From Sporosarcina limicola (GTDB lineage: Bacteria; Bacillota; Bacilli; Bacillales_A; Planococcaceae), in contig NZ_JADBEL010000011.1 of the NCBI RefSeq assembly GCF_014873855.1, positions 1-56,107 of the forward strand: 56,107 nt of DNA, given 5' to 3'. The notes beneath the pieces were generated by a model. The model searched no databases and had not been told where the DNA came from. It saw only the letters and a list, made by a program, of their open reading frames with translations. A program made the translations under genes and the position numbers. This document shows, one piece after another, positions 1-8,393 of this stretch. The first letter of the stretch is position 1; the number at the start of each line of letters is the position of its first letter.

Positions 1-1
1 T

Positions 2-181
2 GAAGTAAATGAACTGGATTGGGCTGTCGCTTTACAGCAGTTGATCGAGCTTTTTCAGGATGTCCTGAAAAAGACCAATTCCAAACTCAAAAAACAAGTC
101 GAAAATCAACTACAGCAATGGATGGCCGGTTTACCCAGTTATATCAAGGCTTATTTGCCGATTTCAGTGTGCGAAAGTTGA
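2..181 (+). pseudogene. C-terminal piece of a transposase-like protein (runs in from the left edge)
   Basis: An open frame enters from the left edge and ends at the TGA at 179-181. Its 59 residues include the stretch LIELFQDVLKKTNSKLKKQ and end in LPISVCES. This amphipathic Lys/Gln-rich tail resembles the C-terminal ends of DDE transposases of the IS4 type, but no catalytic residue lies inside the window, so the family call is from memory of such tails and is weak. A competing frame at 19-291 has low-complexity composition and no ribosome binding site. Whether the full gene is intact to the left cannot be seen. Confidence 0.4.
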
Positions 182-311
182 GTTATATAGATGCATTAGA
201 TGCTTTTTATTCTGATAGTACTACTAGTTCGACTTCGATAAGCAAAGCGTTGGCACAAATAGGGCTATTGTCGGGAACGATATATAAATAATCTGATTAT
301 TAAAGGTGTTC

Positions 312-345
312 CTTCCTACATGTCGAATCGTAGGGTTGTAGGAAG
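312..345. other. 9-bp inverted repeat upstream of the phage-like genes
   Basis: CTTCCTACA (312-320) and TGTAGGAAG (337-345) form a perfect 9-bp stem with a 16-nt loop. No T-run follows, so it is not a classical terminator. It lies between the transposase-like fragment and the first phage-like gene and could mark an element end or a regulatory hairpin. Confidence 0.35.
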
Positions 346-379
346 ATTCACAAAACTATTTGACAGGGAGTGTTGGATT

Positions 380-760
380 ATGAATACTGCTCAGGAAATA
401 GCAAAACATTATAGGTTTAGTCGTAAGCTAAGAAGGTTCTCGAATCATAGAAATAATAACAATTTACATGCGAGCATCATGACTAGAGGAGATATTGAAA
501 GATATTATAAGTTTACTAACACAGTAGACGAGCAATTGAGCAAAAACTATGATTTGGTTGAGGAAGATATGGATAGGTTCAAAGATGCTATTGCTGATTA
601 TGAAGTATGTGTTAATAAAGTTATACAAATGATGGACAATATTATAGTTGGTGAGGAATGGAAGTACTCTTTCGAGGAATTGACAAACTTAATAGACAGA
701 TTGCTTCATCTATACGATAAGTTTGATAAAGTTAATCACAGAAAGTTATGTCAAGATTAA
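380..760 (+). CDS. hypothetical protein in prophage remnant
   Basis: This 126-residue hydrophilic protein is rich in Lys, Asp and Asn, with a helical middle part (YDLVEEDMDRFKDAIADYEV) likely to form coiled coil. I recognise no family. The ATG at 380 is chosen over the upstream one at 320 because GGGAG lies about 8 nt before it and because the 320-379 stretch overlaps an inverted repeat. It is followed after about 65 nt by the XhlA-type gene, and all genes to 1991 point the same way, so it is probably part of the same phage-derived block. No membrane segment or signal peptide is visible. Confidence 0.5.
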   Translation: MNTAQEIAKHYRFSRKLRRFSNHRNNNNLHASIMTRGDIERYYKFTNTVDEQLSKNYDLVEEDMDRFKDAIADYEVCVNKVIQMMDNIIVGEEWKYSFEELTNLIDRLLHLYDKFDKVNHRKLCQD

Positions 761-824
761 TAAATTGGTAAGTCACATCTAAACGGTGTGGCTTTTTCTT
801 ATGCCCATTTTTAGGAGGTGCAGC

Positions 825-1034
825 ATGGAACAGACACAAAGAGTTACAAAACTAGAGGACGACATGATTGACGTTAAAACACGTCTAGCAGTGGCGGAGT
901 CCTCTATTGTCGGTATTAAAGAAGATATAAGCTCTATTAAAGATGATACAAAATGGTTACGCAGAGCAATCACCAACGCAATTATAGGCTTAATCGTTAC
1001 AGGTATCACTGCATTAATATTAACGATGAAATGA
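825..1034 (+). CDS. xhlA: XhlA-type hemolysin/holin-associated phage lysis protein
   Basis: A 69-residue protein with the layout of the XhlA family: an N-terminal charged coiled coil (TKLEDDMIDVKTRLAVAESS, then KEDISSIKDDTKWLRR) and one C-terminal transmembrane segment (AIIGLIVTGITALIL). In PBSX-like phages XhlA sits on the inner face of the membrane and assists holin and amidase in lysis. The start at 825 is fixed by AGGAGGTG at 813-820; the longer frame from 786 has no ribosome binding site. No holin (XhlB) or amidase follows, so the lysis cassette is incomplete here and the block reads as a remnant or rearranged prophage. Confidence 0.75.
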   Translation: MEQTQRVTKLEDDMIDVKTRLAVAESSIVGIKEDISSIKDDTKWLRRAITNAIIGLIVTGITALILTMK

Positions 1035-1050
1035 GAAAGGAATGATATAA

Positions 1051-1383
1051 ATGAATAATCTACAACGACTACAAATGGAGACAAAAGGAATTGAGCTATC
1101 ACAACAGGAGTTAATCGTTTATCTGTCCGAGTCGGGTCTAGTTCCCCATGAACCATACAATGCTTCCAGTCCATCGGCAAAGAAGTCAATCTATCAAACT
1201 GCCTTATCTATGTTAGAGTCGGTGGGAAACAATCCAGAATACATGCGGAATGTGAAAATGGATGATATGACAGTTAGTGAGTTCCATGAGTCATTATTAA
1301 ATCGAATTGATGGATTGGAAAAGAAGATACGTACAATGAAGACAGACACCAACCAATCTGATTTCTTCATGCTATACGTATGA
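1051..1383 (+). CDS. small phage-type hypothetical protein
   Basis: A 110-residue acidic, mostly helical protein beginning 17 nt after the XhlA-like gene, behind GAAAGGA. The C-terminal half (LLNRIDGLEKKIRTMKTD) looks coiled-coil. I do not recognise a domain. Its position between an XhlA-like gene and a structural-like gene, with short spacings throughout, suggests co-transcription as part of a phage late region. The function is unknown. Confidence 0.6.
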   Translation: MNNLQRLQMETKGIELSQQELIVYLSESGLVPHEPYNASSPSAKKSIYQTALSMLESVGNNPEYMRNVKMDDMTVSEFHESLLNRIDGLEKKIRTMKTDTNQSDFFMLYV

Positions 1384-1397
1384 AAGGAGAATGCTAA

Positions 1398-1991
1398 ATG
1401 AATTTATTAACAAACTATAAGCTATTGGATGACACATTCAAATCGTTGGCTGAAGAGGTGCTAATCAACGGTGAACCACAACAATGTATCGTTACAACTG
1501 CGTACCTCGGAATAGATGAGTCACGCCATATCAGTTCCCTACAGGCGTTTAAACGTGGGGACTATGTACAACATAAGGGGCAAACTTATCTAATTACAGA
1601 GGAAGTCAAATCCACTAGGCATAATAAATACCGTGCAAAAATGACGAATTGTGACCATTCTTTTGTAGTCAAGGATTTAATAGGTCGGGTTGAGGTAGGC
1701 AAAGATTCTCTAGGTAAACCTATTTATGAAAATATCTACTCTGATCCTTATAGTATTTACGGGCATATGAAGCAATGGGATAGGTCATTGAATATGTCAT
1801 TTCAAGTTGGAATGATGCAAGTAACATACTTCATTGATGTGCAAAATAATACAAAAAATAGAGAACAGTTTGCGATAAATAATGTGTATGAAATTAGAGG
1901 GAAAACTATGAAGGTAGCTTTGCATGAGCTTTCAAATGATGGAATAATTGGATTGCTATTTTTACAGTCAGGAGCAAAAGCACCTTATTAA
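1398..1991 (+). CDS. phage structural-like protein
   Basis: A 197-residue beta-rich protein with a good ribosome binding site (AAAGGAGAATG) 14 nt after the previous gene. The passage FKRGDYVQHKGQTYLITEEV is typical of small phage head-tail or minor structural proteins in Bacillales prophages, where a start-of-strand GDY motif precedes the word for a target value; the exact family is not identified. The C-terminal sequence is poorer in recognisable motifs. It is the last gene before the tRNA-like scar at about 2140, consistent with the right end of an integrated element. I call it phage-derived by context and style, not by a defined motif. Confidence 0.5.
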   Translation: MNLLTNYKLLDDTFKSLAEEVLINGEPQQCIVTTAYLGIDESRHISSLQAFKRGDYVQHKGQTYLITEEVKSTRHNKYRAKMTNCDHSFVVKDLIGRVEVGKDSLGKPIYENIYSDPYSIYGHMKQWDRSLNMSFQVGMMQVTYFIDVQNNTKNREQFAINNVYEIRGKTMKVALHELSNDGIIGLLFLQSGAKAPY

Positions 1992-2138
1992 TGAGTAAAT
2001 AGCTTGCATAGTTAGGACTTCTGTATATAATATAAGAAAGAAGAGTTTCGGTCACGTTTCGGAAAAGGTTCTATGCCATTTACTTTGACAAATGCCGTTA
2101 GTATAGTGCTGGTAATGATTATATTTAATTGGTAATTT

Positions 2139-2174
2139 AAAAGAGGTCAGGGGTTCGAGCCCCCTATTCTCCAT
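2139..2174 (+). other. tRNA 3'-end-like sequence, probable prophage attachment scar
   Basis: AGGGG, TTCGAGC and CCCCT form a five-pair T-arm with a canonical seven-base T-loop, followed by ATTCTCC (seven bases, as in an acceptor strand) and A. No D-arm or anticodon arm can be folded upstream. This is what remains when a phage integrates into, or leaves, the 3' half of a tRNA or tmRNA gene. An acceptor GGAGAAT would fit a seryl-type tRNA. The phage-like genes end just upstream, so I read it as an att site. Confidence 0.5.
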
Positions 2175-2538
2175 ACATAGAAATTAATCGAGATGCTTCG
2201 TTTATACGGAGTGTTTTTTCTTTGTCTTCACCACTGAACGACAAGGAGTGCACCAGTAAATGATAGATGATTACCATCTCACATCTTCTGGATGAGTAAA
2301 GTTAAAAAGATATACGTATTTTGAATTATTAATGTTATGCTTGTTGTACTAATTTGATTGATTTTCAATAAAAACTGTCTCGTATTGCAAAAAAAATGAT
2401 TTGAGATTTCGAATACAGACGTATCTTTGGAAGGTGCGGACGAAGCACGAACAGTGACATTGTTCATTATGATGAATAATGCATATGGTAAACTTATAAA
2501 TCGGAGTGAAGTCTTTTTTCATAAGGATGGTGATAAAG
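2175..2538. other. intergenic stretch after the attachment scar
   Basis: No convincing gene. A weak hairpin (CTTCG/CGGAG, about 2195-2211) followed by a T-run could be the terminator of the tRNA whose end is duplicated here. The rest is AT-rich, and minus-strand frames through it lack ribosome binding sites. Confidence 0.4.
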
Positions 2539-2949
2539 ATGCTTAGAGAAGAAGTGAGAAATCTTTTGGTTGATAAAATTGTACAGAAGTTGAATCCAGC
2601 TTTCATCTTACTATTCGGATCATATGCCAAGGGAACAGCCCATGCCGAAAGCGATATTGATCTTGCATATCTTAGCGGCAGGGAGCTATCATCCTATGAA
2701 CGCTTTATACTCGCCTCAGAACTTGCAGAGCTGGCAGGTTATGAAGTCGATTTAGTTGATATTAGACAAATTGATACTGTGTTTACGATGCAGATTTTTG
2801 AGCAGGGAATACCGATTTATATTCAAGATGAAAATGAATTTATGCATCAGAAAATGCGAGCCTACAGTATGTACGCCGCCTTAAGCGAGCAACGTGCACC
2901 CATCATTGAAGCGATTAAAGAAAGAGGAAGTGTATTCGGAGATGAATGA
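2539..2949 (+). CDS. mntA: MntA-type nucleotidyltransferase antitoxin
   Basis: A 136-residue minimal nucleotidyltransferase. The GSX10DXD signature is complete (GSYAKGTAHAESDIDLAY), with a further Asp in YEVDLVDI. Members of this family are antitoxins that add AMP to a Tyr of the partner HepT and so silence it. ATG 2539 is preferred over the upstream start at 2506 because AAGGATGGTGA lies 5-8 nt before it. The last 8 nt overlap hepT, the usual order and coupling in this module. It sits beside a phage attachment scar, a typical location for such pairs. Confidence 0.88.
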   Translation: MLREEVRNLLVDKIVQKLNPAFILLFGSYAKGTAHAESDIDLAYLSGRELSSYERFILASELAELAGYEVDLVDIRQIDTVFTMQIFEQGIPIYIQDENEFMHQKMRAYSMYAALSEQRAPIIEAIKERGSVFGDE

Positions 2950-3343
2950 TGTCCTTCTCAATAAAACTGCTGTGATTGAACGGTGTTTAAAACGTATTCA
3001 TGACGTATACGAAGGAAACCCAGAAAACTTAACTGATTATACGAAGCAGGACAGTATCAGACTCAATATTCAGCGTGCTTGTGAAGCGAGTATTGATTTA
3101 GCTATGCATATTGTAAGTGAACGTAAACTAGGTGTGCCTAAGGCTAGTCGTGATGCATTCAGATTTTTGCAAGAAGCAAAAATTATTGAGGAGAACCTGG
3201 CAAAGTCCTTGATGAATATGGTCGGTTTCCGAAATATTGCTGTACATGACTATCAGACGCTAGACCTTGATATTTTAGAAACAATTTTAAAAAATCATAT
3301 TGCTGATTTTAGGGGTTTTTCAAAGGTTATCTTGCAACTGTAA
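2942..3343 (+). CDS. hepT: HepT-type HEPN toxin (RNase)
   Basis: A 133-residue all-helical HEPN protein carrying the RX4HXY motif near its end (RNIAVHDY), the catalytic RNase centre of HepT; the Tyr is the residue modified by MntA in characterised pairs. Starting at 2942 gives overlap with mntA and the usual family length; the longer frame from 2894 would lie entirely inside mntA. Key residues are all present, so the toxin looks intact. Probably a stability or phage-defence module at the edge of the prophage scar. Confidence 0.87.
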   Translation: MNDVLLNKTAVIERCLKRIHDVYEGNPENLTDYTKQDSIRLNIQRACEASIDLAMHIVSERKLGVPKASRDAFRFLQEAKIIEENLAKSLMNMVGFRNIAVHDYQTLDLDILETILKNHIADFRGFSKVILQL

Positions 3344-3485
3344 AATAACTGAAAAGTGTAATACCTATTCGGCCTGAAACAGTCAGAGAGCTTGATTGGG
3401 TTAATATAATAGAATAAGTGGTACTGAAATCGGACCATAATGTTTAACAAGATTAGCTCAAAAGATAGGACAGGATGGGGATTGT

Positions 3486-4571
3486 ATGGAAGATATTTTT
3501 GGAAAAGTCAATTTGGCTTTGGAAAACAGTGGTTATTCAAGGTTACAATCAAAAACAGATTTTGAACTGCTGGGGGAAGGAGCATGGCATGAAGCTTATT
3601 TGGCGAAATTATCGAGAAGCCACTCGCTTGTGATTCGTTTTCCGAAGAAGTAGGCTTATGGAAAAACCGTCCTTTTTGATCGTCAGGAATTGCTCTCTGA
3701 ATACGGTGGAAACGGGTTTTATTATCGGCAAGCGAATAGGATTATGCCTGGGATTTGCCCTGAAGAATATGATTTTCATGTTGATTCTGAACTCACCTAT
3801 ACGATTGAAAGCTACATGGGACAGTCCATTGATCTATTAGCGACGGATTCTTTCATGGGAAGAGATTACGGTGTTCACCTGGGTTGTTTTTTCCGGAAAA
3901 TGGATGATGCGAAACTGGACCTAGCTGGTTTTGGTCATATAATATGGAAGGATGGTGAATTAGAGGGTGTTTATAAAGAGGATTCACAGAAATTCATGGC
4001 TGATGAAAAAGGTGAATTCCAATCAGAGTGGGCACAATTGCGAGATGCTAAACTTTCTTTTGAACGTTCGGCAATTCAAGGGAAATTGTTAGGGTGTCTC
4101 GAAAACCGTTCAATTTCCTCTATCTCATTGACGAATCAAGATACCTCTCCGGAAAATCTCATTATTCGTGATGGCCGTGTTCACCTAATTGATCCGCGTC
4201 CGGTTTTATACAGCGGTGTTGTTTTTGCAGGAAATCACGTAAACAACTATAAAACACTTTTTCCGACCTATTACCAATCTCCACGGTACATGAAACAACA
4301 ATTTCACAAGCATAAGGAAGTTCTTAATACACTGGCTGCTGGATTTGAGGAAGGATATACAGATGGATTGGTCGAACGAAAAAAAGCCTTGAAAATCGAA
4401 CAATTTTTGCAGTTATTTTCTTTATGTTACGATAATTACGTGGCTTTACAAAAAGAGATTGACATAGAAACTTACTTGCGAATGGGTGATAAGCAAGCAA
4501 TTGAATCACGCCTGTCTATTTATTTGCGGGAGTTGGAGACATTTGAGTTGAAATGTGAAAGCAGAATATGA
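3486..4571 (+). pseudogene. aminoglycoside-phosphotransferase-like kinase, interrupted by an in-frame TAG
   Basis: The frame from ATG 3486 (after GGATGGGGATT) encodes a P-loop-like kinase N-terminus, FELLGEGAWHEAYLAKL, and the nucleotide-binding Lys region LVIRFPKK, then hits TAG at 3651-3653. Translation resumes in the same frame without a shift to 4571. The catalytic loop TNQDTSPENLII and the metal-binding IDP follow at the expected spacing. Without the stop the product would be about 361 residues, a normal length for a distant APH/CotH-like kinase. No restart with a good ribosome binding site follows the stop. Either a nonsense pseudogene or, less likely, a read-through gene. Confidence 0.7.
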
Positions 4572-4596
4572 TGGAGAAGAATATATAGAGAGATTG

Positions 4597-4740
4597 TTAT
4601 TCAATCATCTCAGTGAAACCTATTTTGTCAGCAAATTCTTTATACAATAAAAGTCCTGCATCACTGGTGAAATCACCGCCATCAAAATTAATCTTTATTC
4701 GTTTGTTGAATCCAAAAGAAAGTTCGTTTACACTGGCCAT
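4597..4740 (-). mobile_element. IS1380-family transposase N-terminal fragment
   Basis: A 47-residue reading frame with an excellent ribosome binding site (AGGAGGG) starts at 4740. Its sequence contains KINFDGGDFTSDAGLLLYKE, the highly conserved N-terminus of IS1380-family transposases, and stops at 4597 where more than 400 residues should follow. The upstream side (4741-4920) with its hairpin and CCTCTTGCACATG may be the element's left end. Only this decayed remnant remains, so no active transposition is expected. Confidence 0.75.
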
Positions 4741-5018
4741 AGGGAGCCCTCCTGGCATGTTTTTGGTTTAGTCACCTATGACATTACCAGATACGGGGCT
4801 CTTTTTCTCGGTTTAAGGTATTCACTTTTTAAGTGAATAGTGGTTTTCATCAAATGCCTTGGTATCACAGGCATTTAGGCGTTTTTTTGCGACCCCTCTT
4901 GCACATGACAGTTCGGTGTTCCTCGATTGTTGTTTGAATTTGATGGTCATGTTGTTCATTCTTACCGTTCGAATAGGTGGATAAATTACTATTCGATAGG
5001 GGGAAATACCTTTAGAGA
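4741..5018. other. left-end remnant of the IS1380 element and intergenic DNA
   Basis: Leader of the transposase fragment. It contains two small hairpins (TTCACTTTTTAAGTGAA near 4828, and ATGCCT...AGGCAT near 4856-4880 followed by a T-run) and no open frame with a ribosome binding site. Confidence 0.4.
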
Positions 5019-5684
5019 TTAGCTAAGTGTGCGGAATGTGGAATCATTGTAGTGTTGAGGATTAGACGAATATTGATGAGTATATGGATGCATTTGGTCG
5101 GCGTATTGGTTTATATAATGTGGATCTTGATATGAGGTGTTTTCATTTGCACTATTGCAGTCCTTTGGGGGGCCAATAAATGTTGAAGGTTTAACGGGAG
5201 CAATTGTTTTTTTCCATTGATTCTCATCTAGACAGTAGGTGTGCGCCATGATATTTGCAGGAGTTAATTTTAAAATGTCGGAGCCTAAAATTACCTCCGG
5301 AGTGGGTGCATCAAAAATACCTAAAAAGTGAACGTTATCAGTTGTAGCTACAATATAATGCCACCATCCTTGTGGAACGTTTACAACTTGCCCAGGTGTA
5401 ATAGGGTAATTTTGAATTTGTTTTGTAAAAGGGTTCATTAATGAAACAGTAATAGCTCCAGAAATACAATAAACTAGCTCCGCAGCATTTTGGTGATAAT
5501 GAGGCTCGATGACATTATTAATACTTAGAAAAATATCAAGGAGAGACACATTTTGTAGTGTATTCAACTGTTGAATACTTAACACGTTAATAAAATTGTT
5601 GTTATCCTTTCTGAACAAAGGGCTTTTATTTACATCAAAAGCGAACTGTGTTGTTGGTGAGGTGTAGTCCATATATGAACCCAT
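5019..5684 (-). CDS. cupin-domain protein, possibly spore-associated
   Basis: A 221-residue protein with one cupin domain. Cupin motif 1 is HYHQNAAELVYCISG (two His plus Glu as metal ligands) and motif 2 is PGQVVNVPQGWWHYIV with the fourth His. The last 60 residues are rich in His, Tyr, Gln and Asn and low in complexity, a style common in Bacillales coat or germination-related cupins. Start at 5684 follows AAGGAAGGATG. It lies 15 nt downstream of the ferritin-like gene in the same direction, so both are probably co-transcribed. The substrate is unknown; oxalate-decarboxylase-like activity is possible but one domain is short for that. Confidence 0.75.
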   Translation of the reverse strand: MGSYMDYTSPTTQFAFDVNKSPLFRKDNNNFINVLSIQQLNTLQNVSLLDIFLSINNVIEPHYHQNAAELVYCISGAITVSLMNPFTKQIQNYPITPGQVVNVPQGWWHYIVATTDNVHFLGIFDAPTPEVILGSDILKLTPANIMAHTYCLDENQWKKTIAPVKPSTFIGPPKDCNSANENTSYQDPHYINQYADQMHPYTHQYSSNPQHYNDSTFRTLS

Positions 5685-5699
5685 AAATACATCCTTCCT

Positions 5700-6125
5700 T
5701 TAATGATTATTCATGAAGTATAAATACCAAACGGCATGATTTTGTTCATCGGCTGAGGCTTGAGTAAATGCGGCATTAATAACCGGGTTATTGGTTTTTC
5801 TTGCTATCTCGTGATAAAAATCGACAGTTTCCTGTTCATCTATGAATGCAGCAAGCACCCCACTTTTATAATCTGTAGGACATTCCTTTGTGATTTGCGG
5901 AGAAGGTTGATTTCCAGTTAAAGAAATATAGATGTGCCAAAAAGTTTCATAGTGCCTGATTTCGTCATTTCTAATTTCAAGGATTCTGTTTTTTATTTTG
6001 GCGTTAGGTGCTTGATTGGCTAATATCCCATAGCAATAAATGGCGTTGTACTCACCGTTAATAGCTTTCAAAATATCATTAATAACTTCCGTGCTTGTAG
6101 AAGGTTGAATGGCGTTTTGATTCAC
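5700..6125 (-). CDS. ferritin-like di-iron protein
   Basis: A 141-residue four-helix protein with two ExxH motifs (NDEIRHYETFW and ADEQNHAVWY) plus the matching Glu residues NGEYNAIY and DEQETVDFY, i.e. the full di-iron ligand set of rubrerythrin/ferritin-like proteins. There is no rubredoxin domain. Starts at GTG 6125 behind GGGGGTGA. Such short ferritin-likes paired with cupins are found in spore-forming Bacillales; a role in iron or peroxide handling in the sporangium is an inference. First gene of a two-gene unit with the cupin. Confidence 0.75.
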   Translation of the reverse strand: MNQNAIQPSTSTEVINDILKAINGEYNAIYCYGILANQAPNAKIKNRILEIRNDEIRHYETFWHIYISLTGNQPSPQITKECPTDYKSGVLAAFIDEQETVDFYHEIARKTNNPVINAAFTQASADEQNHAVWYLYFMNNH

Positions 6126-6531
6126 TTTGTTTTCACCCCCAATCTCAATGTATGAGTAGGGTTAATAAAATGAACCTCGTCCTAGAGGATACGGGATTTT
6201 AATGAACATCTTAAAAAAACGAAGATGAAAATCAGGTTGTGTTACGGCAAGCTGACTGACTTTGCTTGTGGAACTTGAGCGATTGTAAGATGCATTGTGT
6301 GATAAGCGTAGGTTGGTGTAGGAATTGAAACGATTGAATAAGTGCCTGTAGTCACCATTGACTAAGAGGTATGGACTATGTTGGAGTGGGAATCGGCTTA
6401 TGGAAAGTAAAGAAGGTGCTCTTCGCCATTTTACAAACGTTCAATCAAAATGATTATGGGAAGCGACCCGTCCACAGATTAGTGGCCAGCTCGCTTTTTT
6501 TATTTCAAAAATGAACTTTTTCACTCCTCGC
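6126..6531. other. intergenic stretch with a terminator-like hairpin
   Basis: Minus-strand promoter DNA for the ferritin/cupin pair on the left. On the right, GAAGCGA...TCGCTTTTTTT (about 6458-6501) encloses CCAC/GTGG and looks like an intrinsic terminator, yet no intact plus-strand gene lies before it. A 17-codon frame at 6400-6453 may be the tail of a decayed gene. Confidence 0.4.
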
Positions 6532-6541
6532 ATGTCTAATA

Positions 6542-7042
6542 AATAAGAGCAACCAGAAATGTGATGAACATGCATTTTTAGAAATCATCCATCTTTATAA
6601 AGAAACGCTCTATCGAATAGCTTTTGCTTTTTTGAAAAATGAGCATGACGCCATTGAAGCGGTGCAAGAAGTGACAGTGCGCGCCTACAAAAAGATCCAT
6701 ACAGTGAAAGAAGCATGCTATTTGAAAACTTGGCTTATCCGGATCATGATGAACTACTGCCAAGACCAAATAACGAAGAGAAAGCGTTATACCTCAAGTG
6801 AAGGTCTGCATGAAGTCGGAACTGAAGCGGTTTTTACGTCCATTGAAATCGAGGAAGCACTTGCCATATTACCTGACAAGGAACAGCGATTGATTCATAT
6901 GATGTATTTTCAAGCTATCAAAATCAAAGACATTGCTGTAATTGAAAACATACCTGAAGGGACAGTCAAATCAAGGTTGCATAAAGCATTGCAGACATTA
7001 CGGAGTTTTCTCTCGGAGAAAGGGGATGTAGATCATGTTTGA
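6542..7042 (+). CDS. ECF-type RNA polymerase sigma factor with damaged or unusual 5' end
   Basis: Region 2 (IIHLYKETLYRIAFAFLKNE and the following EAVQEVTVRAYKKI) and region 4 (LPDKEQRLIHMMYF, then IPEGTVKSRLHKAL) of a group 4 sigma factor are complete. The coding frame is open from 6515 but has no ATG, GTG or TTG before region 2; the only ATG nearby (6532) is in another frame and reaches TAA after four codons. Dropping one A from the run at 6539-6541 would join it to the sigma frame. TTG 6632 would remove most of region 2. So either a frameshift, or translation from a non-standard codon. Its 3' end overlaps the DUF4179 gene by 8 nt. Confidence 0.7.
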   Translation, partial: NKSNQKCDEHAFLEIIHLYKETLYRIAFAFLKNEHDAIEAVQEVTVRAYKKIHTVKEACYLKTWLIRIMMNYCQDQITKRKRYTSSEGLHEVGTEAVFTSIEIEEALAILPDKEQRLIHMMYFQAIKIKDIAVIENIPEGTVKSRLHKALQTLRSFLSEKGDVDHV

Positions 7043-8336
7043 AAACGAAGAAAAACAATTGGGGGAAATTAAGTCTAGATTGGATGACTTGCAGATTCCA
7101 GAAGATCAGTTGAATGACGCAATCCAACAAGGTTTCTTGCTAGCCGATTCAGCGTTGAGGACACAACGGCGAAAACGCAGAAAATCGCTGTGGACTATTG
7201 CTATCGCGGCGATCTTCCTGCTTGCATTCGTGACATCCATCCGCGTTTCACCAGTCTTTGCAAATGTGGTCGCATCGATTCCTGGGATGGGGAAAATTGT
7301 GGATCTCGTTGAATTCGATAAAGGCTTACAAGGGATTTTTGCTAACGATTATTATCAACCGCTCCATGTCAGTCAGACGAAAGACGATTTAACACTTACC
7401 ATCGATGGCGTCATTTTGGATGAAACAGGAGTGGTCATTTCCTATACACTTGAGGCTCCATTTTCACTCAATGGACTTAAATATAAAGAAATCAATCTTG
7501 TTCATGCGGGCAAAATAGTCCCACCCGGATCATGGAGCTACGACCATCCCAATCAACCACATGCAAGTCGGAAAGAAGACATTATTAGTATTTTATTTTT
7601 GGATAAACAGGCCTTTGACACACAGGACTTTGCATTGGAAGTCCAATTGGATAACGCAAAGGAAACGGCTTTCACCCTACCGGAAAAAGTGAAGAAGGGC
7701 AAAGTTTACACACTTAATAAAGAAGTTGTAGTTGAGCAACAAAAAATGACAATCCGTGACATCACAATCCATCCGTTGCGTGTGGTCGTGACGATGACGT
7801 TTGATGAAGCAAACACGATGAAGTTATTAAATTTTGAAAACATGCGCATTGAGGATGGAAAAGGTGAAGTGTGGAGCAGCATTCGAAATGGTACGAGTGG
7901 ACTTGGTTTTGGTGAAAATGAACAAACCTTCTACTTACAAAGTAACTACTTTGAGCAACCGAAAGCGCTTTATTTCAAAATGGGTAAAATACAAGCCTTG
8001 CCAAAAGAGGAAGCGTATCTAGTTGTTGATCTTCAAAAGCAACAAGTGCTCAAACAACCTTCCGATGGGAAACTTGAGGTGACAAAAATGACTTTGGATA
8101 CAATCGAAGCAAGATTTCCCAAGGGAAAAGAGCAGTTCAATTATCATTTGTTCTTAGGCACTGAAAATGTAGACGGGGAATCGGTTGACTATGAACATAA
8201 AAGCAGCTGGAGGGATGAAGGCTATGAGTATGCAGGAATTCTTTTTAGAACGGATCAACTGAAAAATCCGCTAAAAATCAGTATCTCCGCCTATCCGAAC
8301 TACATCAACGGAGACGTCTCCATCGAACTTAAGTAA
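7035..8336 (+). CDS. DUF4179-containing membrane protein, probable anti-sigma partner
   Basis: A 433-residue protein: N-terminal cytoplasmic segment of about 45 residues ending in the basic patch RRKRRK, one transmembrane helix (SLWTIAIAAIFLLAFV, about 51-69), then a long extracytoplasmic beta-rich part with the DUF4179 core (VSPVFANVVASIPGMGKIVD). This arrangement, always next to an ECF sigma gene, is that of anti-sigma or signal-receiving proteins in Bacillales. It overlaps the sigma gene, so they are translationally coupled; the sigma defect at 6532 could leave it without its partner. The ligand is unknown. Confidence 0.8.
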   Translation: MFENEEKQLGEIKSRLDDLQIPEDQLNDAIQQGFLLADSALRTQRRKRRKSLWTIAIAAIFLLAFVTSIRVSPVFANVVASIPGMGKIVDLVEFDKGLQGIFANDYYQPLHVSQTKDDLTLTIDGVILDETGVVISYTLEAPFSLNGLKYKEINLVHAGKIVPPGSWSYDHPNQPHASRKEDIISILFLDKQAFDTQDFALEVQLDNAKETAFTLPEKVKKGKVYTLNKEVVVEQQKMTIRDITIHPLRVVVTMTFDEANTMKLLNFENMRIEDGKGEVWSSIRNGTSGLGFGENEQTFYLQSNYFEQPKALYFKMGKIQALPKEEAYLVVDLQKQQVLKQPSDGKLEVTKMTLDTIEARFPKGKEQFNYHLFLGTENVDGESVDYEHKSSWRDEGYEYAGILFRTDQLKNPLKISISAYPNYINGDVSIELK

Positions 8337-8393
8337 GTGAATACATTCCTCTCTCGTTCCATTCATACCATAGCAAGAGGGGGCGATTGATAG

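Noticed and set aside
19..291. 90-codon open frame at the left edge
   Set aside because: No ribosome binding site and irregular composition; the +2 frame, which ends at 181, reads as a far more protein-like transposase tail.
2139..2174. Complete tRNA or tmRNA gene
   Set aside because: Only the T-arm and the 3' acceptor strand can be folded; no D-arm, anticodon arm or 5' acceptor strand is found upstream, and no CCA follows.
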